Positions 1-11,832 are shown, counted from the stretch's first letter. The stretch: DNA of 64,000 nt from Sarcocystis neurona (GCA_000727475.1 KL647290.1:137213-201212), one strand, 5' to 3'. Numbers and translations: made by a program. The notes: generated by a model from the letters alone, not told the origin.

Positions 1-1480
1 AGCAGCACAACAGCAGCAGCAGCAGCACAACAGCAGCAGCAGCACACAGCAGCAGCAGCACACAGCAGCAGCAGCAGCACAACGACAGCAGCAGCAGCAG
101 CACAACGGCAGCAGCAGCAGCACAACAGCAGCAGCAGCAGCACAGCAAGATAACACCACATCAGGAAAGCAACACCGTAGCCTCAGCATACGCGCAGCAG
201 CGCCGGCCGCAGCTGGTGCACAGCAGCAGTGGAAGAGAGGGAGAAGCCAGAACGCCAATAGCAAGAGGGCAGCAGCATATCACCAGAAAGGTAGGAGGCC
301 ATAGTATTGCAGAATAAGCAACGGTAGCAGCAGGGCCGGCGGAACGTGTCTTTACTTCCCTTCACGCAAGCAGCAGCAGCAGCCGAAAGTTCAAGGACAG
401 CAGCAGCATCAGCAGCAGAGGAGAAGACTGCAGCCCGGAGGCCACTGCAGCACTGCTTGCGCGAGGGACAGCAGCAGCAGCGACGCAGCATAAGGGCCCA
501 GCTGCAGCAGAATTACAGAAAACGCCACCACCGCCAAAGCAATGGCGCGACTGCAGTGACACATGCGCAGCAGCCAGCGAAGCAGCAAGCGCAGCAGCGA
601 GAAATGAATAACGACTCAAAGTCTGGGCTGCCGCCTACGGTGCTGCTGCTGCTGCTGGACGTGCAAGAGACAGCAATCCTCGTACACGTCTGTCCACGGA
701 AATCTGCAGCACTTTACTTCGTGGATGTAGCACAGACAAAAATGGGAGGGCAGCACCTCATTGCATGAAACACAATACACATATGTGCTCACATAGCGTA
801 TACGTATATACGTGTATGTGCACGTGTAATTCTAGGTACAAATATGTAGGGGAAGAGAGATTGAGAGCAAGTGCAGGACTCGCACATCTGTCGGGGCATA
901 GACACAGGAGCACGCAACAGCAGCATCTGCTTCATACGTCTACGCAGCAGCGACAGCAGGCAATAGGTCAGAACGCTGCAGCAGCAATACCAGCAGCAAA
1001 AGGCGCGGCAGCTAGCGCACCAGCAGCAGCAGGAGCAGCCAGGGCGTGCGGGGAGTCGTCGGCTGTGCTGCAGCAGTAACATTAGCAGGCAGTGAAAGAC
1101 GGAGTAGCTAATGCCGCAGCAGCGGCAGCAGCCAGAGCCGAAGAAACGTCTGCAGCAGCAACAGCAGCAGCCGGAGTATTTTCCTGACTGACTTAGTCAC
1201 GCAGCAGCAGCTGTACATGCAGCAGCAGCTGTGGACGCAGCAGCAAAATGAAAAGCGGTTGTGTATAAATAGGGACGGACTTGTATTGAGCTCTCGCCGA
1301 AGCACGACAGGAAGAAGAGATAGCCTGGAAGGAGACACATGGGAGGTGCTGCAGCAACGGCTACGCCAGCAGCAGCAGCTTCATTGAACAACAGCAGCAC
1401 CAATTTTTTGCGACTCGCATGCACGCGACAACGCGGTCGTCTCACAGACAAAGAGGACTGCTGCAGTCGCCTGCAGCCGC
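1..1480. repeat. CAG/CTG-rich trinucleotide field
   Basis: The first 150 bases are a compound array of (CAG)3-5 blocks separated by CACAA or CACA. Shorter CAG runs recur to about 1,480 (for example near 370-420, 540-600, 950-1,075, 1,105-1,230 and 1,360-1,395). Every reading frame through such DNA is open and yields Gln, Ala, Ser, Leu or Cys runs, so open frames here are not evidence of genes. In Eimeria such tracts occur both inside exons and in untranslated DNA. I see no convincing exon in this stretch. Confidence 0.9.
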
Positions 1481-1529
1481 AGCAACAGGATGCCTCTCCG
1501 TCGTAGACAGATCGTTACAAAATGCGTGC

Positions 1530-1913
1530 TTACCGCTCTTCTAGCGACAGTTCCTGAAGCTGGGAAAACCCGTTGTAGCTAACAAATATCAAACCGTTCT
1601 CCTCTTCTCTTTCTTGACAGACCTGCTGCTGCCGTAAGTGTGCTGACGACGTCTGCGGCGCGTTCTCTGCCTCCAAATGCTGCTGCTGCCCCTGAAGCGG
1701 CTGCCGCGGTTGCTGCAGTTGCTGTCGCTGCTGCTGCTGTCCCTGCTGGTGCTGTCGCTGCTGATGCTGCAGCTGCTGCTGTGCGTCCTCCTCCTCCTGC
1801 TGTAGCTGCTGCTGCTTCTCCAGCAGGTATGGCTGCTCCTGCTGCTGCCCCGGTGGCTGTGGCCCCCGTAGCTGCCGCGCGCGGTGCGCCGCGGGCCGCT
1901 TGAACAGCAGCAT
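1530..1913 (-). CDS. possible Gln-rich exon, unknown protein
   Basis: A 127-codon open frame on the minus strand begins at an ATG (1913) and ends with a stop near 1530. Residues 1-20 are basic and Pro/Arg-containing, about 20-95 are dominated by Gln with scattered Glu, Leu and His, and the last 30 residues are ordinary mixed sequence with acidic and hydrophobic residues (ending SLEER). The non-repetitive C-terminal part and a Gln rather than Cys or Leu reading of the CAG tract are what one expects of a coccidian homopolymeric repeat protein. The opposite strand and another minus frame are also open (Ala-rich), so strand and frame are not secure. No family is recognised and no splice partner was found. 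Confidence 0.22.
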   Translation of the reverse strand: MLLFKRPAAHRARQLRGPQPPGQQQEQPYLLEKQQQLQQEEEDAQQQLQHQQRQHQQGQQQQRQQLQQPRQPLQGQQQHLEAENAPQTSSAHLRQQQVCQEREEENGLIFVSYNGFSQLQELSLEER

Positions 1914-2089
1914 CTTGTTTACCGCAGAAGCACTCAGTGGGTGGCACCTTCACACGTCTGTTATTCTGGTTTTCTCTGCTGCCCTGCGGCTGCTTCACCT
2001 GCTGCCGTAGCAGGTGCCTTTAAGTCTGTCGTGGTGGCATGCGGTGCTGTTGCTGCTGCTGCAACTCCGGTTGAAGGCTGCAGCGAAAT

Positions 2090-2647
2090 GTGCTGACGCT
2101 ACTGCAGCTGCTGTTCTCAGCAGCCGTTGTCTTCGCCACTGGCCTGCAAGTAGGTGGCGGCAGCAGCTGCTGCAGGGCCGCCCGGCTGCCTGTGCGAAGC
2201 TGGAAACAGAAAAGAAGAAGCCAACAGAGGCGGCTGCCCCCCAACACCTCTACGGACGCTCCTACGCATGTACAAGAAGCTACAGACGTGGTAGTAGTGG
2301 TAGTAGTAGGAGGAGGAGTAGTAACACAGCAACCGCAACCTGAAGGAGGAGATCTTTTGTTCGAGGTCGAATTAGACGACGCGTGGGGGCAGCGCTACAT
2401 TCTCGTGAAATTCGAGAAGAGATCGCTGCCCAAAGAGAAACCGAACGGGGATGCATGCGCTTCGTCCTGTCGAAGGCACGCCGGTGTATATGGGGCGTTG
2501 AACGAGACTGCCGAGAGACAGAGTCAGCAGCGTATGGAGAGCAGCAAAACGCCACCCCTTCCTGACGCACGTGTGCCAAGAAGTAACAATGTCAACCATC
2601 GACCTTCTATTCGACGACATATTATTATATGCAGAAGGATCCTGTAG
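2090..2647 (+). CDS. open frame of uncertain status
   Basis: This is a 185-codon plus-strand frame. Its middle holds a Val/Gly run followed by an ordinary-looking acidic and aromatic segment (about residues 85-115, including DLLFEVELDDAWGQRY). The first 60 residues are CTG-driven Leu/Cys/Arg sequence and the end is unremarkable. The middle could be a true exon, but I cannot define acceptor and donor sites that support it, and minus-strand frames overlap it throughout. No family is recognised. Confidence 0.15.
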   Translation: MLTLLQLLFSAAVVFATGLQVGGGSSCCRAARLPVRSWKQKRRSQQRRLPPNTSTDAPTHVQEATDVVVVVVVGGGVVTQQPQPEGGDLLFEVELDDAWGQRYILVKFEKRSLPKEKPNGDACASSCRRHAGVYGALNETAERQSQQRMESSKTPPLPDARVPRSNNVNHRPSIRRHIIICRRIL

Positions 2648-2649
2648 AA

Positions 2650-4480
2650 AAACTGAGCAAACAAACTTTCTGGCGAAGATATCTTTGGGACGGTGTCTCT
2701 TTCGACGCGCATGTGACGCGTTATGGCCTCCTATACACACTAGTGTGTACAGAATGATACACACGCATATAGGCTTGTATAGGTCAAGGTGGACAACCCG
2801 CTTTGTAGGTTCGCCGTGTAGGTCGGTTCCACATCATACTGGGAGAATATTCACCCGCTAAAGTCCTCACCAGAGACTTCTACACATAAGCCTACACGTA
2901 CGTCTCTAAGTTGACGACCCTGCAGGTGGTGGTGTGCACGGAGGCGGATACCGGGGTTTCTTTTACGCGAATTCAGTCTAAACAGAAAACTGTGTGGAGT
3001 TCCAACCACGACGTGGAGAAGAAGCGTGAACAAAAGCGTTGCCAGGGGAACGGAAACACGCGTGAGTGGGAACTGACGTGTCTCCACCGACAATTATCGG
3101 GACGCGGTGTGGCCGTGTGGCAACGCGCGTAGCTGACAGAGGACACACTCAGAGACGGCGCGCGGTCAGGTGGGAGAAATTCAGGCGAGGAAAAGTACGG
3201 GAAGAAGAGATTCAGGAAACGTGAAGGCAGAAAGTGAATAAAGAAAGTCCTGCGGTTGCACCTGCGTCGCTAAGGAACGACACTCAAGTAATAACGCATC
3301 TGCATCCGCCGTTGTAAGGGTCCACGCACACGCCGTCTTCAACGCTGCGCTTTGTCACGTAGAGGCAACAGTCCCATTCTTGCTTCGAACAGGCCGTCTG
3401 CCTCCTACGTAAGAAGGAACTTCAGCACTTCGATCCCCCATCTCAGGGGTCAAAATATAGAGTGGAACTTTGAAGCGCGGAGGTATCGCCGCGCGCGACA
3501 GAAACGAGGGACTGACGCAGCAAAATCGAGTTCAAATGCAATATGTACTGCAACCTTGCCGCATGCCCTCAAAATTGCCTCGGAGCGCACTCTCTGGAAC
3601 TGGATGGAAATCGTATATTCAAACTTGGGCGTAATTGAACGGGCGCAACGTATGCCATACCAGTCAACAACACCGGTCAATGCAGACCTTACGTGCGAGG
3701 GCGTGGGATAAGAAGGCAGCGAAGTCGAAGAGCAGCCGGCCGCAAGCTGACGCGAAGAACGACATGGACGGCTAAGCGCCGACTGATACGGTGTGCGAAA
3801 CAGATTTTTCCGTAGCGGGGGTAATTTGTCAACACCGTGTCCTGCCCCCGCTGGCTGCACTGCGGAAGTTGAAGGAAGCACACGACCGCTTCTCTTGTGC
3901 TTGAGAATTCAAGACACTACGGGGAATATGGATTTCCAAGGCCACTCAGTCAAAGCGAATTGTGACGCCAAAGTCTAGATCTCCAAGTAACGGAGCCAGA
4001 GCTCAGCTGTTGAAGGGCAAGACCCCCCTTGCGGAAATTGCGGAGCGGTGAGCCGTTGTGCCATGTGCGCGACGAACAAACAGGAAAATTTCTCCTCTTT
4101 TTGAAAAGTCCGCATCAACCGCCACCAGAATGCGCGACAATTTCCCTTCGCTCACATTTGTGAGGCATTTCCTCCCGCCAGACATGGGGGCCCCGTGTGC
4201 GCCGCCGGGCTTGTCCGGCAGTCGCCACATGCGACGCGTAGCTTGTCTCTCGACTACGGGTAATTAGTGCCGTACTATGACGAAATGCCCGAGGAGCCCT
4301 AAACAGCCCTAACAGTAGCACATGAGGAGATAAGTGGAGAAGGAGCGCCGCTTAAACCACATCGACTGCATCGGTAGCGCACAAGTTGATTGTTGTGAGA
4401 GTCTAGGAGCTCGTGCAGATAAAATTGATGCAGCCGGTGACCTGCATTAAAGGGCCGCTGGAGAGTCGCTTTTAGGCAGC
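2650..4480. other. unique-sequence stretch, no gene recognised
   Basis: Mixed-composition DNA with few repeats. Overlapping open frames of 119 codons (plus, 3352-3711) and 143 codons (minus, 3450-3881) lie opposite each other. Neither shows a recognisable motif, signal peptide or splice structure, and they cannot both be coding. I see nothing else that can be named. Confidence 0.5.
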
Positions 4481-4486
4481 CTTCAC

Positions 4487-4587
4487 ATTATCCATTGGCC
4501 TGCGCAGAAGGGCCCATCGAGGTTTGAAGAAGCCTTCGCATATTCTTTCAATGTGCTGGGTGGGGCCCACAGAGGCCAGCGGATAAT
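4487..4587. repeat. imperfect 101-bp inverted repeat (hairpin)
   Basis: The left arm reads ATTATCC..TGGCC..GGGCCC (4487-4515). The right arm returns GGGCCC..GGCCA..GGATAAT (4562-4587). Three blocks of 5-7 pairs lie in register, separated by small internal loops, with about 45 nt of loop. It stands alone in unique sequence. It could be a structured RNA, a remnant of a small inverted-repeat element, or chance. Nothing in the sequence assigns a function. Confidence 0.45.
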
Positions 4588-4589
4588 AG

Positions 4590-5945
4590 AAATTCCGACT
4601 TCTAAACCAGCCAAGCTCTAGCCGTTCAACCAAAGATCGCGGTGCTTAAGACCAAGGCCCTGAGGGCAAAACCTATACTATTTTGCGGCGAGATAAGCGC
4701 AGCGGAAATGTTAATTGTTCACGCTGCGTCGTTGTTTACCAGTAACAATGAATGCCTTTCGCTGTGTACGACCAGCCTGGGTTTGAATCGATATGTCCAA
4801 CAGGGAAGAAAACGTCGCGTACTCTGCTTGCAGCCCTTTACATCCAGCCCCGTAACATGACGTTTCTGAAAGGAACCACGGCACACGCGGTGTGCTGACA
4901 CCGCATCCGGTAGGACAGGCGTGAGCACGTGTGTGCTGACAACGGCGCCCTACTTCCCAACACCTGATTATTGACAATCAGTCAGAGTCAGACATAAAAG
5001 TATCCTTCTGCGAGGCGAGCGCCTTGCACGAGGGTCACCCAGACGCGCTGACGAGGGAGTTCTAGCTACAATCAACAGTCTGCGACTCCTGAGCAGGCCA
5101 AGCGGAGTCTGGATTGGAGCGATGTACGCGGGATGCGGGTGTGTATACGTCGGAAGCGTGGATAGTGGTGAGTGTAAAGCAGCCCGTTATAAAGGGCAGC
5201 GATCAGGGGTAATCAGTGCAGCTGCAAGGTAAGTCAGTCATGTTGAAGAAAAACAGAAAAACTGAGGGGATATCAAGAACGTGGTGTGTCGTCGTGGCGT
5301 GGCAGCTACGACAAGGTGTGTTGTCCTGCTCCGTAAAGGATGTGCAGGCGCACCTGCGGTCCGCGTTTTTAGTGTGGAATTGTACAATAGCTGAAAATTA
5401 ATGTGCGCGAGGACTGTCGCGGACGCTGGACGCGCTGGCCCCGAAGGCTGCTGGTCCCGAAAGGACTTGTATTCCGTACACGACAGCCTTGCTTCCACTT
5501 CGACTGAAAAGAAAAATTTGAATGCTGGCGGTGTCGCAAACACTCGAACTCGTCAAGAGGTCAGGCTTCGGCTGCAGCGCTCCGTTCCTTCTTCGCCACG
5601 CCATTTAAACGCTCGTGGCACTCCGTGGGCACGGTAGAGCAACTGCCATGCACACTTTTTGAGTACTAGGAGGTAAACGAGACAGTCGCTGCGCGGTGCA
5701 TTCACAGATATAAACGCGTACGCGTTCGCAGTTCCCGCCGAAAGCCACACCGAGTCTTAGAATTTGTTGGCTTCATACCTGTATAGTTTTTATGTTTTGC
5801 AAGAAAGCGTACATGCCCTCTAAGCAGAAAGGAAATCTCCGCCTCGGCTGATACCTGTATGGTCCAAGAGTGACGGTGCTGCAGCGTGTGAGGCACATTC
5901 ATAGCTGTCACCGTCACCTGCAATGATGTAGCAGGTGATCAAAAC
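4590..5945. other. unique sequence, nothing recognised
   Basis: Non-repetitive DNA with only short open frames (up to about 100 codons) overlapping on both strands. No exon with paired splice sites, RNA gene or repeat could be supported. Confidence 0.5.
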
Positions 5946-5950
5946 ACTGC

Positions 5951-6115
5951 AGCGCGACGACCATTAGTGTGCAGAATGCAAATAACCAGTAGAGTTCACA
6001 CGAGTGCCACATCATGCATATGTGTGAGTGCCATGAAAAGCATGGCAGCACAACGACGATTACCGTGCAGAACGCAAACGAGCACTAGAACTTGCGTGAA
6101 TGCCACACGCCGAAT
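5951..6115. repeat. 95-bp imperfect tandem duplication
   Basis: The segment from about 5951 (GCAGCGCGACGACCATTA) is repeated from 6046 (GCAGCACAACGACGATTA). Matching internal blocks include GTGCAGAA.GCAAA, CACTAGA or its variant CAGTAGAG, and GAATGCCACA or GAGTGCCACA. The copies differ at roughly one base in five. Confidence 0.65.
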
Positions 6116-6274
6116 AAGTTGGACAATGGAACCCACGAGAAAATGGGAATGCGATGGCGTAGCAGCTTAAGTTCGCTGCTGTAGTCTATGCGCTTGTCCA
6201 CCATCCAGACAGAGATTGAGCACAAAGTGTGCCTCATCTGCCACCAGAATTCATGGCAGTTAAGCGAAATAGAG

Positions 6275-6637
6275 CTACGCTACTACTTGAACAAAGATGT
6301 GTCTATGCATTGTAGTCCCGAGTGTACACTTTGATAGTTCCTTCCGAATGGAGACACGCAATGCCTTTTGGCCGATAGGTATACCGGCATCGTAGCTGTT
6401 TTGCCCGCATGCCAAGGGACCTTCGAGTCTTGGGGTCTCCTTGAGATTACAGTGCTGATTCCGCCTTTGCTGTTCGAGCTGGATCTTTCGTACAGCAGCG
6501 TTTTGAGTAGAGGCATCTTCAACGATATCCTGCAACTCTAATCCGCTGACCTTTGAGATGTCCAACCGAGTTTTAAAGTATCCTTTTTCCTTCATCCGCT
6601 TCGTTGCGGAAGAGAGATGTACAAGTATAAGGCACAC
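6275..6637 (-). CDS. small open frame of uncertain status
   Basis: A 120-codon minus-strand frame. Unlike most frames around it, the translation has a normal globular composition (Lys, Glu, Asp, Gln, Leu balanced), especially about residues 15-75. It contains no recognised motif, signal peptide or membrane segment. No neighbouring exon was found. It could be an exon of an unrecognised gene or a chance frame. Confidence 0.2.
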   Translation of the reverse strand: MCLILVHLSSATKRMKEKGYFKTRLDISKVSGLELQDIVEDASTQNAAVRKIQLEQQRRNQHCNLKETPRLEGPLACGQNSYDAGIPIGQKALRVSIRKELSKCTLGTTMHRHIFVQVVA

Positions 6638-6639
6638 AT

Positions 6640-8830
6640 ATGTTTATATGCGTACACTGCAGTACTTCTGACCAACCCGTCTCCGAACGTCAGGCCCCAG
6701 TACGTCACGCTCTCACAAGGCGGTCTTCTCATGGCGCCGTCACGGGTAAAACGCGACAGTCGATTCTGTGATGCCTTTTTGTTGGGAAATAATCCTCCGA
6801 CACAAAGAAGACGCATGCGTACACGACATTTGCCACATCGAATATGCAGTGTAGTTGGTCTGCGAAAGCAGCGACATCTCCCGTGTGGATGCGATTTGAC
6901 GGCGATTCTATTCTGTGACGCGCTGTATTGTGATCTCCGCCTCTTCGGTATGTACAGGAAAAGGAGGAGATTGTTTGATGCAGGTTCGGTAGAGCTGGTG
7001 TTATCTGTTTCGTTGACTCTGGCGTTTACGCCCGTCGCTGGACTCTTGTGGTGAGGCCGGTGCTGCTGCAGAGACCCAGGACTCGCCACGAGTGTAGAAG
7101 CAGTGGCAAGATGGGAGTCAGTTGCCGAAAGACGACAACGAAGCCACTTATTCTTTTTCTTCTTCACCGCCTGTCAGTACACGCGAGACGCGGTGATCTA
7201 AAATAACGCTCAACCAGCAGCAAGGTGAAAGGACAAGAAAGGCACCACATCAGCTGGTGGAAGCGCCGCACTCTTGCTAACGCAAGTGGCCACAGTGGAA
7301 GCGGCGGTGCGTACGACAGCTGACGGTAACATCCTGTTTACGTTATGGCTCAGGGCTGTTGCGGTACTCGTACCACTTTCCACGGCTGTGTAATGGGAGA
7401 AGGCGCTGTAATAGCGACTAATAGCGACACTGCAGCATGCTCATAAATGGAAGTGGATATGCATATCAATATACGTCCCTATCTGTCAACGCATATACAT
7501 ATATATATATATGTACATATATATATGTACATAAATATATGTGCATACAAGGATCCATCCGTGTAAGGCCAGAGGCCTCAAAGCACTTGGAGTGACACGG
7601 TTACTGCGGTGGGCTCACATATTCGAAGATATGTATTCAGCTCTTGGCGGTGACGTAGGTTTCTCCGCACCCGATGGCTGTCTTTTCCCTCTGAAGGACG
7701 CCGCCGGGTCAGCTCTCCTGCGTGGCAGGTTTTGTGATGCATCTGTATTGGTCAGCATATTCTATGCGAGTACTTTGTGTGTTTGTGTACACGCGCACAG
7801 TTGTCAAAAGATGTGCATCAGAAAATGGTGCTTCTTTCTGGGAAGAAAGTGTGCCCAGGATTAGTTTCCTATTGCAAAATGTTTGAATTTCAGCGCAGTG
7901 CGCGCGACAGGGGAAATGCTTCCGCAAGGTAAGTACAGCGCCTGTCTCTCTCACAGAGAGACCGTAACCGTTGTTGACAAATTCTCATCACATTCTGCCC
8001 GTCCCTACACGAAAATCAGCATTGACTGGATTCGAAGATGATGAGTTGCTTCTCTTCACGCGTGGAAAGTGTTACACTTTACTACCGAAACCAGTTGTCA
8101 CATTTCACTCCTGCGTGCAACCACTTTCTCAGCAGAGAAGAACGTTTTATCCTTTCCCTTCCTACGACCGTGCACCTCCTCTTCCTGTTGCTCATACTCC
8201 TTCTCGACAATGTTGCGCGCTCTGACTGTAGCCTGCCGCCAGCTGTGCAGGTCATCCACTTCCGTACCACCGGCTGGCGTCTGCTGCCCCACTTTGCTTG
8301 CTGAAGCGTCAGGCATACTTTGAGGAAACAACGTACAACACAAAATAATACTGCATGCATGCATACACGAGAGCCTCCACGATAAGAAGTCCTTCTGGAC
8401 CCACCAGCATCTAGGTTCCTTCAAGTGCAATTACCTCAGTACAAATGACGCTTCAGACGCTCGGAATGTACGCACACTACCAAGCACCGTGACGTCTTCA
8501 CTACGGAGCAGTGTATTGAACACAGTCCACGCCTCCTACGCCTTGCATCATATTTTGTTGTCGGGAGTTTCTGCGGTGTAATGAGAGGAGGTGTGCGGTC
8601 GTAGGAAGGATAAAATATGAAGTTCCCCACATAATGCGGAATATCGATACACTACGGCAGAAGCTGCTGACGTTTGCTGCTCCCAGCGGGACTACTTGCA
8701 GCGTGTTGTTAACGGGTCTACACCACACAGCATAAAAGTGCTGAGTTCGCCAAGTGTACGCCGTTCCCTTCCACTTTAATGCAAACATTGTGTACACTTT
8801 CGTTGACGCATAAGATACATGCACAAACTA
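6640..8830. other. mostly unique sequence; AT palindromes near 7.5 kb
   Basis: Overlapping open frames of 145 codons (plus) and 191 codons (minus) at about 6.6-7.2 kb have no recognisable content. At about 7,490-7,548 there is a short field of TATATATATA and GTACATATATATATGTAC-type self-complementary DNA. At 8352-8364 the sequence TGCATGCATGCAT contains the TGCATGC motif known from apicomplexan promoters and ApiAP2 binding, but no gene start is evident next to it. Confidence 0.45.
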
Positions 8831-8831
8831 T

Positions 8832-9404
8832 TTAAAACATCTCGAGAGCGAGCTTCTTCGTTCTTCCAGCGTGCGGCTCGTCACGCTTTGAGAAGCTAGC
8901 AGTCTTCTTCTTCGACGTCGTGGACGCATGCAATAATACTTCTTTGAAGCCTAAGGCACTTAGGTAATACTTCTGCTGGCGTCTGCGGCTCATGCAAAGG
9001 AGCCGTCGGAATGCATTCCTAATATTATATGGAGACACTCGGGCAGCCCACGCCACAGCTGTTTGATGCGGATTTGCATGCACAATGTTGACGTAAACGG
9101 GTGCAAAGTATTCTTTACCATTTGATGATAACAAGCATGTCTGGCCCCAGCGTAGTATTTCTTCACCCTGCCAAGAAGACGGCGTAGTGCAACTCCAGAT
9201 ATATACATATACACAATCTCTTCTTTCATCGCCTGATACATGTTTGTATGGAAGGCGTCCTTGATGCCTGGTGTGCATGCAGTCGCCATCTATTGAATAC
9301 GAGAGGCGCGCACGCACGCGTGCAATTTCTCCGCTGGCATCAAACGTGAGGGCCTTTCTCCATGCATTCATGTTCTTCGTAGAGGTTGTACTGAAACTCT
9401 TCAA
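8832..9404 (-). CDS. hypothetical protein, 190 codons
   Basis: An uninterrupted minus-strand frame in non-repetitive DNA, starting with a methionine codon at 9404. The protein is basic and Arg/Lys-rich toward its end, with KKK and KK clusters in the last 30 residues (ending LALEMF) and several Tyr and Trp residues in the middle. There is no signal peptide, membrane segment or repeat, and no family is recognised. Frame length without low complexity is the main support. It may be a single-exon gene, one exon of a larger gene, or chance. Confidence 0.25.
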   Translation of the reverse strand: MKSFSTTSTKNMNAWRKALTFDASGEIARVRARLSYSIDGDCMHTRHQGRLPYKHVSGDERRDCVYVYIWSCTTPSSWQGEEILRWGQTCLLSSNGKEYFAPVYVNIVHANPHQTAVAWAARVSPYNIRNAFRRLLCMSRRRQQKYYLSALGFKEVLLHASTTSKKKTASFSKRDEPHAGRTKKLALEMF

Positions 9405-9409
9405 TAACC

Positions 9410-10240
9410 AAAAATCAATCGCTACCGACAGGTCATCCCATTCCCCCTCTCCTCTCTGGCACCTTCCCGTTCCTCAGTGCTCCTGCGTCTCCTGCTGCTC
9501 CCCTGCGCAGATCGAACTCTTCAAATTTCTCTCGTTTCACCATGTGCATCATGACTCCCTGTACTCGCCTTCTTCCGTCGCCGCGAGTTACCCCCTTGTA
9601 ATTTCCGCGTGCAGCAGTGTTCTGTCACAGACATCGGTGTCCTGCTTCACTTGTGATGCTCAGCTGGTCGTACAGCGACTGCTGCAATGTGTGCCACTGC
9701 TGGTAAATACGTGTCAATACGCCAATGCAGATGTGTACACGGTTGTTTATCGACTATAAAAAGACATACACATTTACACATTCGTGCAAAAAGAGAAATA
9801 CATGGATATTTTGAATACAGATATAAGTTTATACAAGTGTGGGTATCTACGTGTACGTCATATGCGTACGGATCTACATATATTGAGGAAGGGACTTCTG
9901 GGCGCTTCTTCTCGTCTCGACTACCAGCACGCGTTTATCGGTCAGCCACGTCTCCTGGTGACTGCAGTTGTGTTGAGCAGCAGCGGCAGCAGCAGAAAAA
10001 CGGGTGGACACTGCGGAGTTGCAGTTCAATGCTGCACTTGCAAAGCAGGAAAAATTAATCTCGTGGCACCGGCAATTAGAGCGGCTGTACATCCCAGTGA
10101 TGAGGAACCGTGAACCGTAGCATCTGCGGCACGAAGCACCGACGCTGCTGCAGTCGTGCGGCGGCGGGAAATGCAAATTCTACAACGGCAGCTGCTGCGG
10201 CATCAGCAGCAAGCTTTTTACTTCGTCAAGCCCCGAGTCT
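9410..10240. other. unique sequence, no gene supported
   Basis: Pyrimidine-rich plus strand at about 9.42-9.65 kb, then mixed sequence. Plus-strand frames of up to 162 codons exist but are rich in Ser, Cys and Val with no recognisable content. Confidence 0.4.
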
Positions 10241-10711
10241 GTGTACAAGATTCTCCCCTCCTACAGCCCCAGCACCAAGGCCTACTTTTTAAACACCGAT
10301 GCAGCGAGAGCGAGAACGTCACCTTCTGCGCAACAGCAGCTACAGGGTTGCCTCTACTGCAGAATATCGGGAGAAACTCAGCAGCAGACGTGTCAACACG
10401 CCTGCGTCTCTTCAACAGCAACACGGGGCAGTAGAATCAGCGCGAGATCACATCCGCTGTTGAAAAAACAAATACAGCGGCGCCAACGCGATCTCTATTG
10501 GCAAAGCAGAAGAAGCAGCGAGATGGACCGCAGATCGTCCGTAGAAGCAGCAGCAACATCAGCAGCAAGCGGACATTTCTTCTACGCCGCAACACCAGCA
10601 ACTCTTGCTGGTTATTCTCCATGCCACTTCTCTCTTTGTTGTACCTGTAGCTTTTCCCTTCTTCTCCTTCTGCTTCTTATACTTCATTTCCAGCATGTAT
10701 CTTTCACGTAG
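10241..10711 (+). CDS. possible plus-strand exon, unknown
   Basis: A 156-codon plus-strand frame. Its middle (about residues 65-105) is basic and mixed, including the segment LLKKQIQRRQRDLYW, with short Gln and Ala runs. A second plus frame (10156-10434, 92 codons) overlaps and looks equally protein-like, so the reading frame is not settled. A long pyrimidine-rich plus-strand stretch follows directly. In this window that pattern accompanies plus-strand introns, which makes a plus-strand transcript here plausible. Confidence 0.2.
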   Translation: MYKILPSYSPSTKAYFLNTDAARARTSPSAQQQLQGCLYCRISGETQQQTCQHACVSSTATRGSRISARSHPLLKKQIQRRQRDLYWQSRRSSEMDRRSSVEAAATSAASGHFFYAATPATLAGYSPCHFSLCCTCSFSLLLLLLLILHFQHVSFT

Positions 10712-11760
10712 TAGTTTAAAAGCTTTCTTATTCTTTATGGCAGCTCAACCGTGTGCCCCTGTCCTTCCTGTTACTCACTTTTTCTTCCTCTGCTCTGCCG
10801 TTGCTGCTTTCTTTCACGCGTTCCCGTTGACACGCTGCTGCTGCTAGACTTGCTTGCCTCCTGCGTTCTCTTTTGCCGGTCCGTGCTGCTGCCACTGCTG
10901 CTTCTTTTCCTCTACCTTGCAGCAGCTCCTGCTCTTCCGAAGTCGGCCGCGCCGACAACTTCCCCGTATCGCTTCGCACGTGCTGTTTCTTCATCATTTC
11001 CCATGCTACTGCTGCGCTTCTGGTTTTCCTTTTCCCTATTTCTTCCTCTCCTTTCTCTGCTCGCGCTGCTGCTGTGCGTTTATCGCCTCTGTCTCCCTGT
11101 CTTCCTCCTCCTTTGTCCCCTCCTTTTCTCTCTCTCTGTCTCGCTGTTTTACTTCTCTAACTCACTTCTTCTTGCTCTCCATCTCTTTTCTGCAGGACTT
11201 CTTCTTCGTCTTCTCTTTGTCAAAGTCTCTGCTTCCCCTGCAGCCCCTGCCTTTCTCTTCAAGAGAGTCTCTTCTACATCATCTTCTCTTCCACCTCGTG
11301 CCCCGTTGAACACCGGAGGTCCTTGTCTTTCGCCTTCCACAGCAGCAAACGTGTCTACTTTTCTTCCTTCCTACCCTATACTTTTCTGTTTTCTTCTCTC
11401 TCCTTCTTGTTTTTTTCTGGTGTGTTCCTCCTCAGCCACCACAGCAAACGTCTTTTCTGCTCTCCCGTCTCTTGCAACCTGCAACCAGCAGCTTCATCTT
11501 CTTCACGCAAGACTCAGAAAATCTTCCCCCCTCACTGCATCTTCTCTCTTTCTACGTCAAGGCTGTTCCTCCTCTTCACCGGCTCTGCTGCAGCTTCTGC
11601 GGTCACTGCTGTTCACGTCGCAGCAGAACCTGCAGCACTGCGGCTGTTGTCTGTCTCTTTCTCAAGTTGTGTTTTAGAAAAAGATGTTTCTCCTCCCTGT
11701 CCTCGACGAAAACAGCAAAGATTTCCCCCTCTTCTTCTTCTTCGTAAGCAGCAGCAGTAA
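10600..11760 (+). other. strand-biased CT-rich tract
   Basis: More than 1.1 kb in which the plus strand is strongly pyrimidine-rich (CTTCTTC, CTCTTTT, CTGCTGC). Long open frames (up to 308 codons) result only from this bias and read as Ser/Leu/Phe/Cys. In both well-defined genes of this window, intron DNA flanking exons is pyrimidine-rich on the coding strand, so this tract may be intron or untranslated DNA of a plus-strand transcript converging on the minus-strand gene at 12.5 kb. No exon could be fixed. Confidence 0.45.
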
Positions 11761-11832
11761 CGTTCCCCTCCCCAGGAATATGCGACTGCTTGTGGTGCAG
11801 AGAGAGAAAAACAGAGAGAAAGACAGAAAGAA

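Noticed and set aside
4294..4316. CCCTAAAC..CCCTAAC as a telomere-like array
   Set aside because: Only two imperfect units; no tandem array of the coccidian telomere repeat is present in the window.
10751..11677. 308-codon plus frame
   Set aside because: Composition-driven Ser/Leu/Phe/Cys from a CT-rich tract with no protein-like segment.
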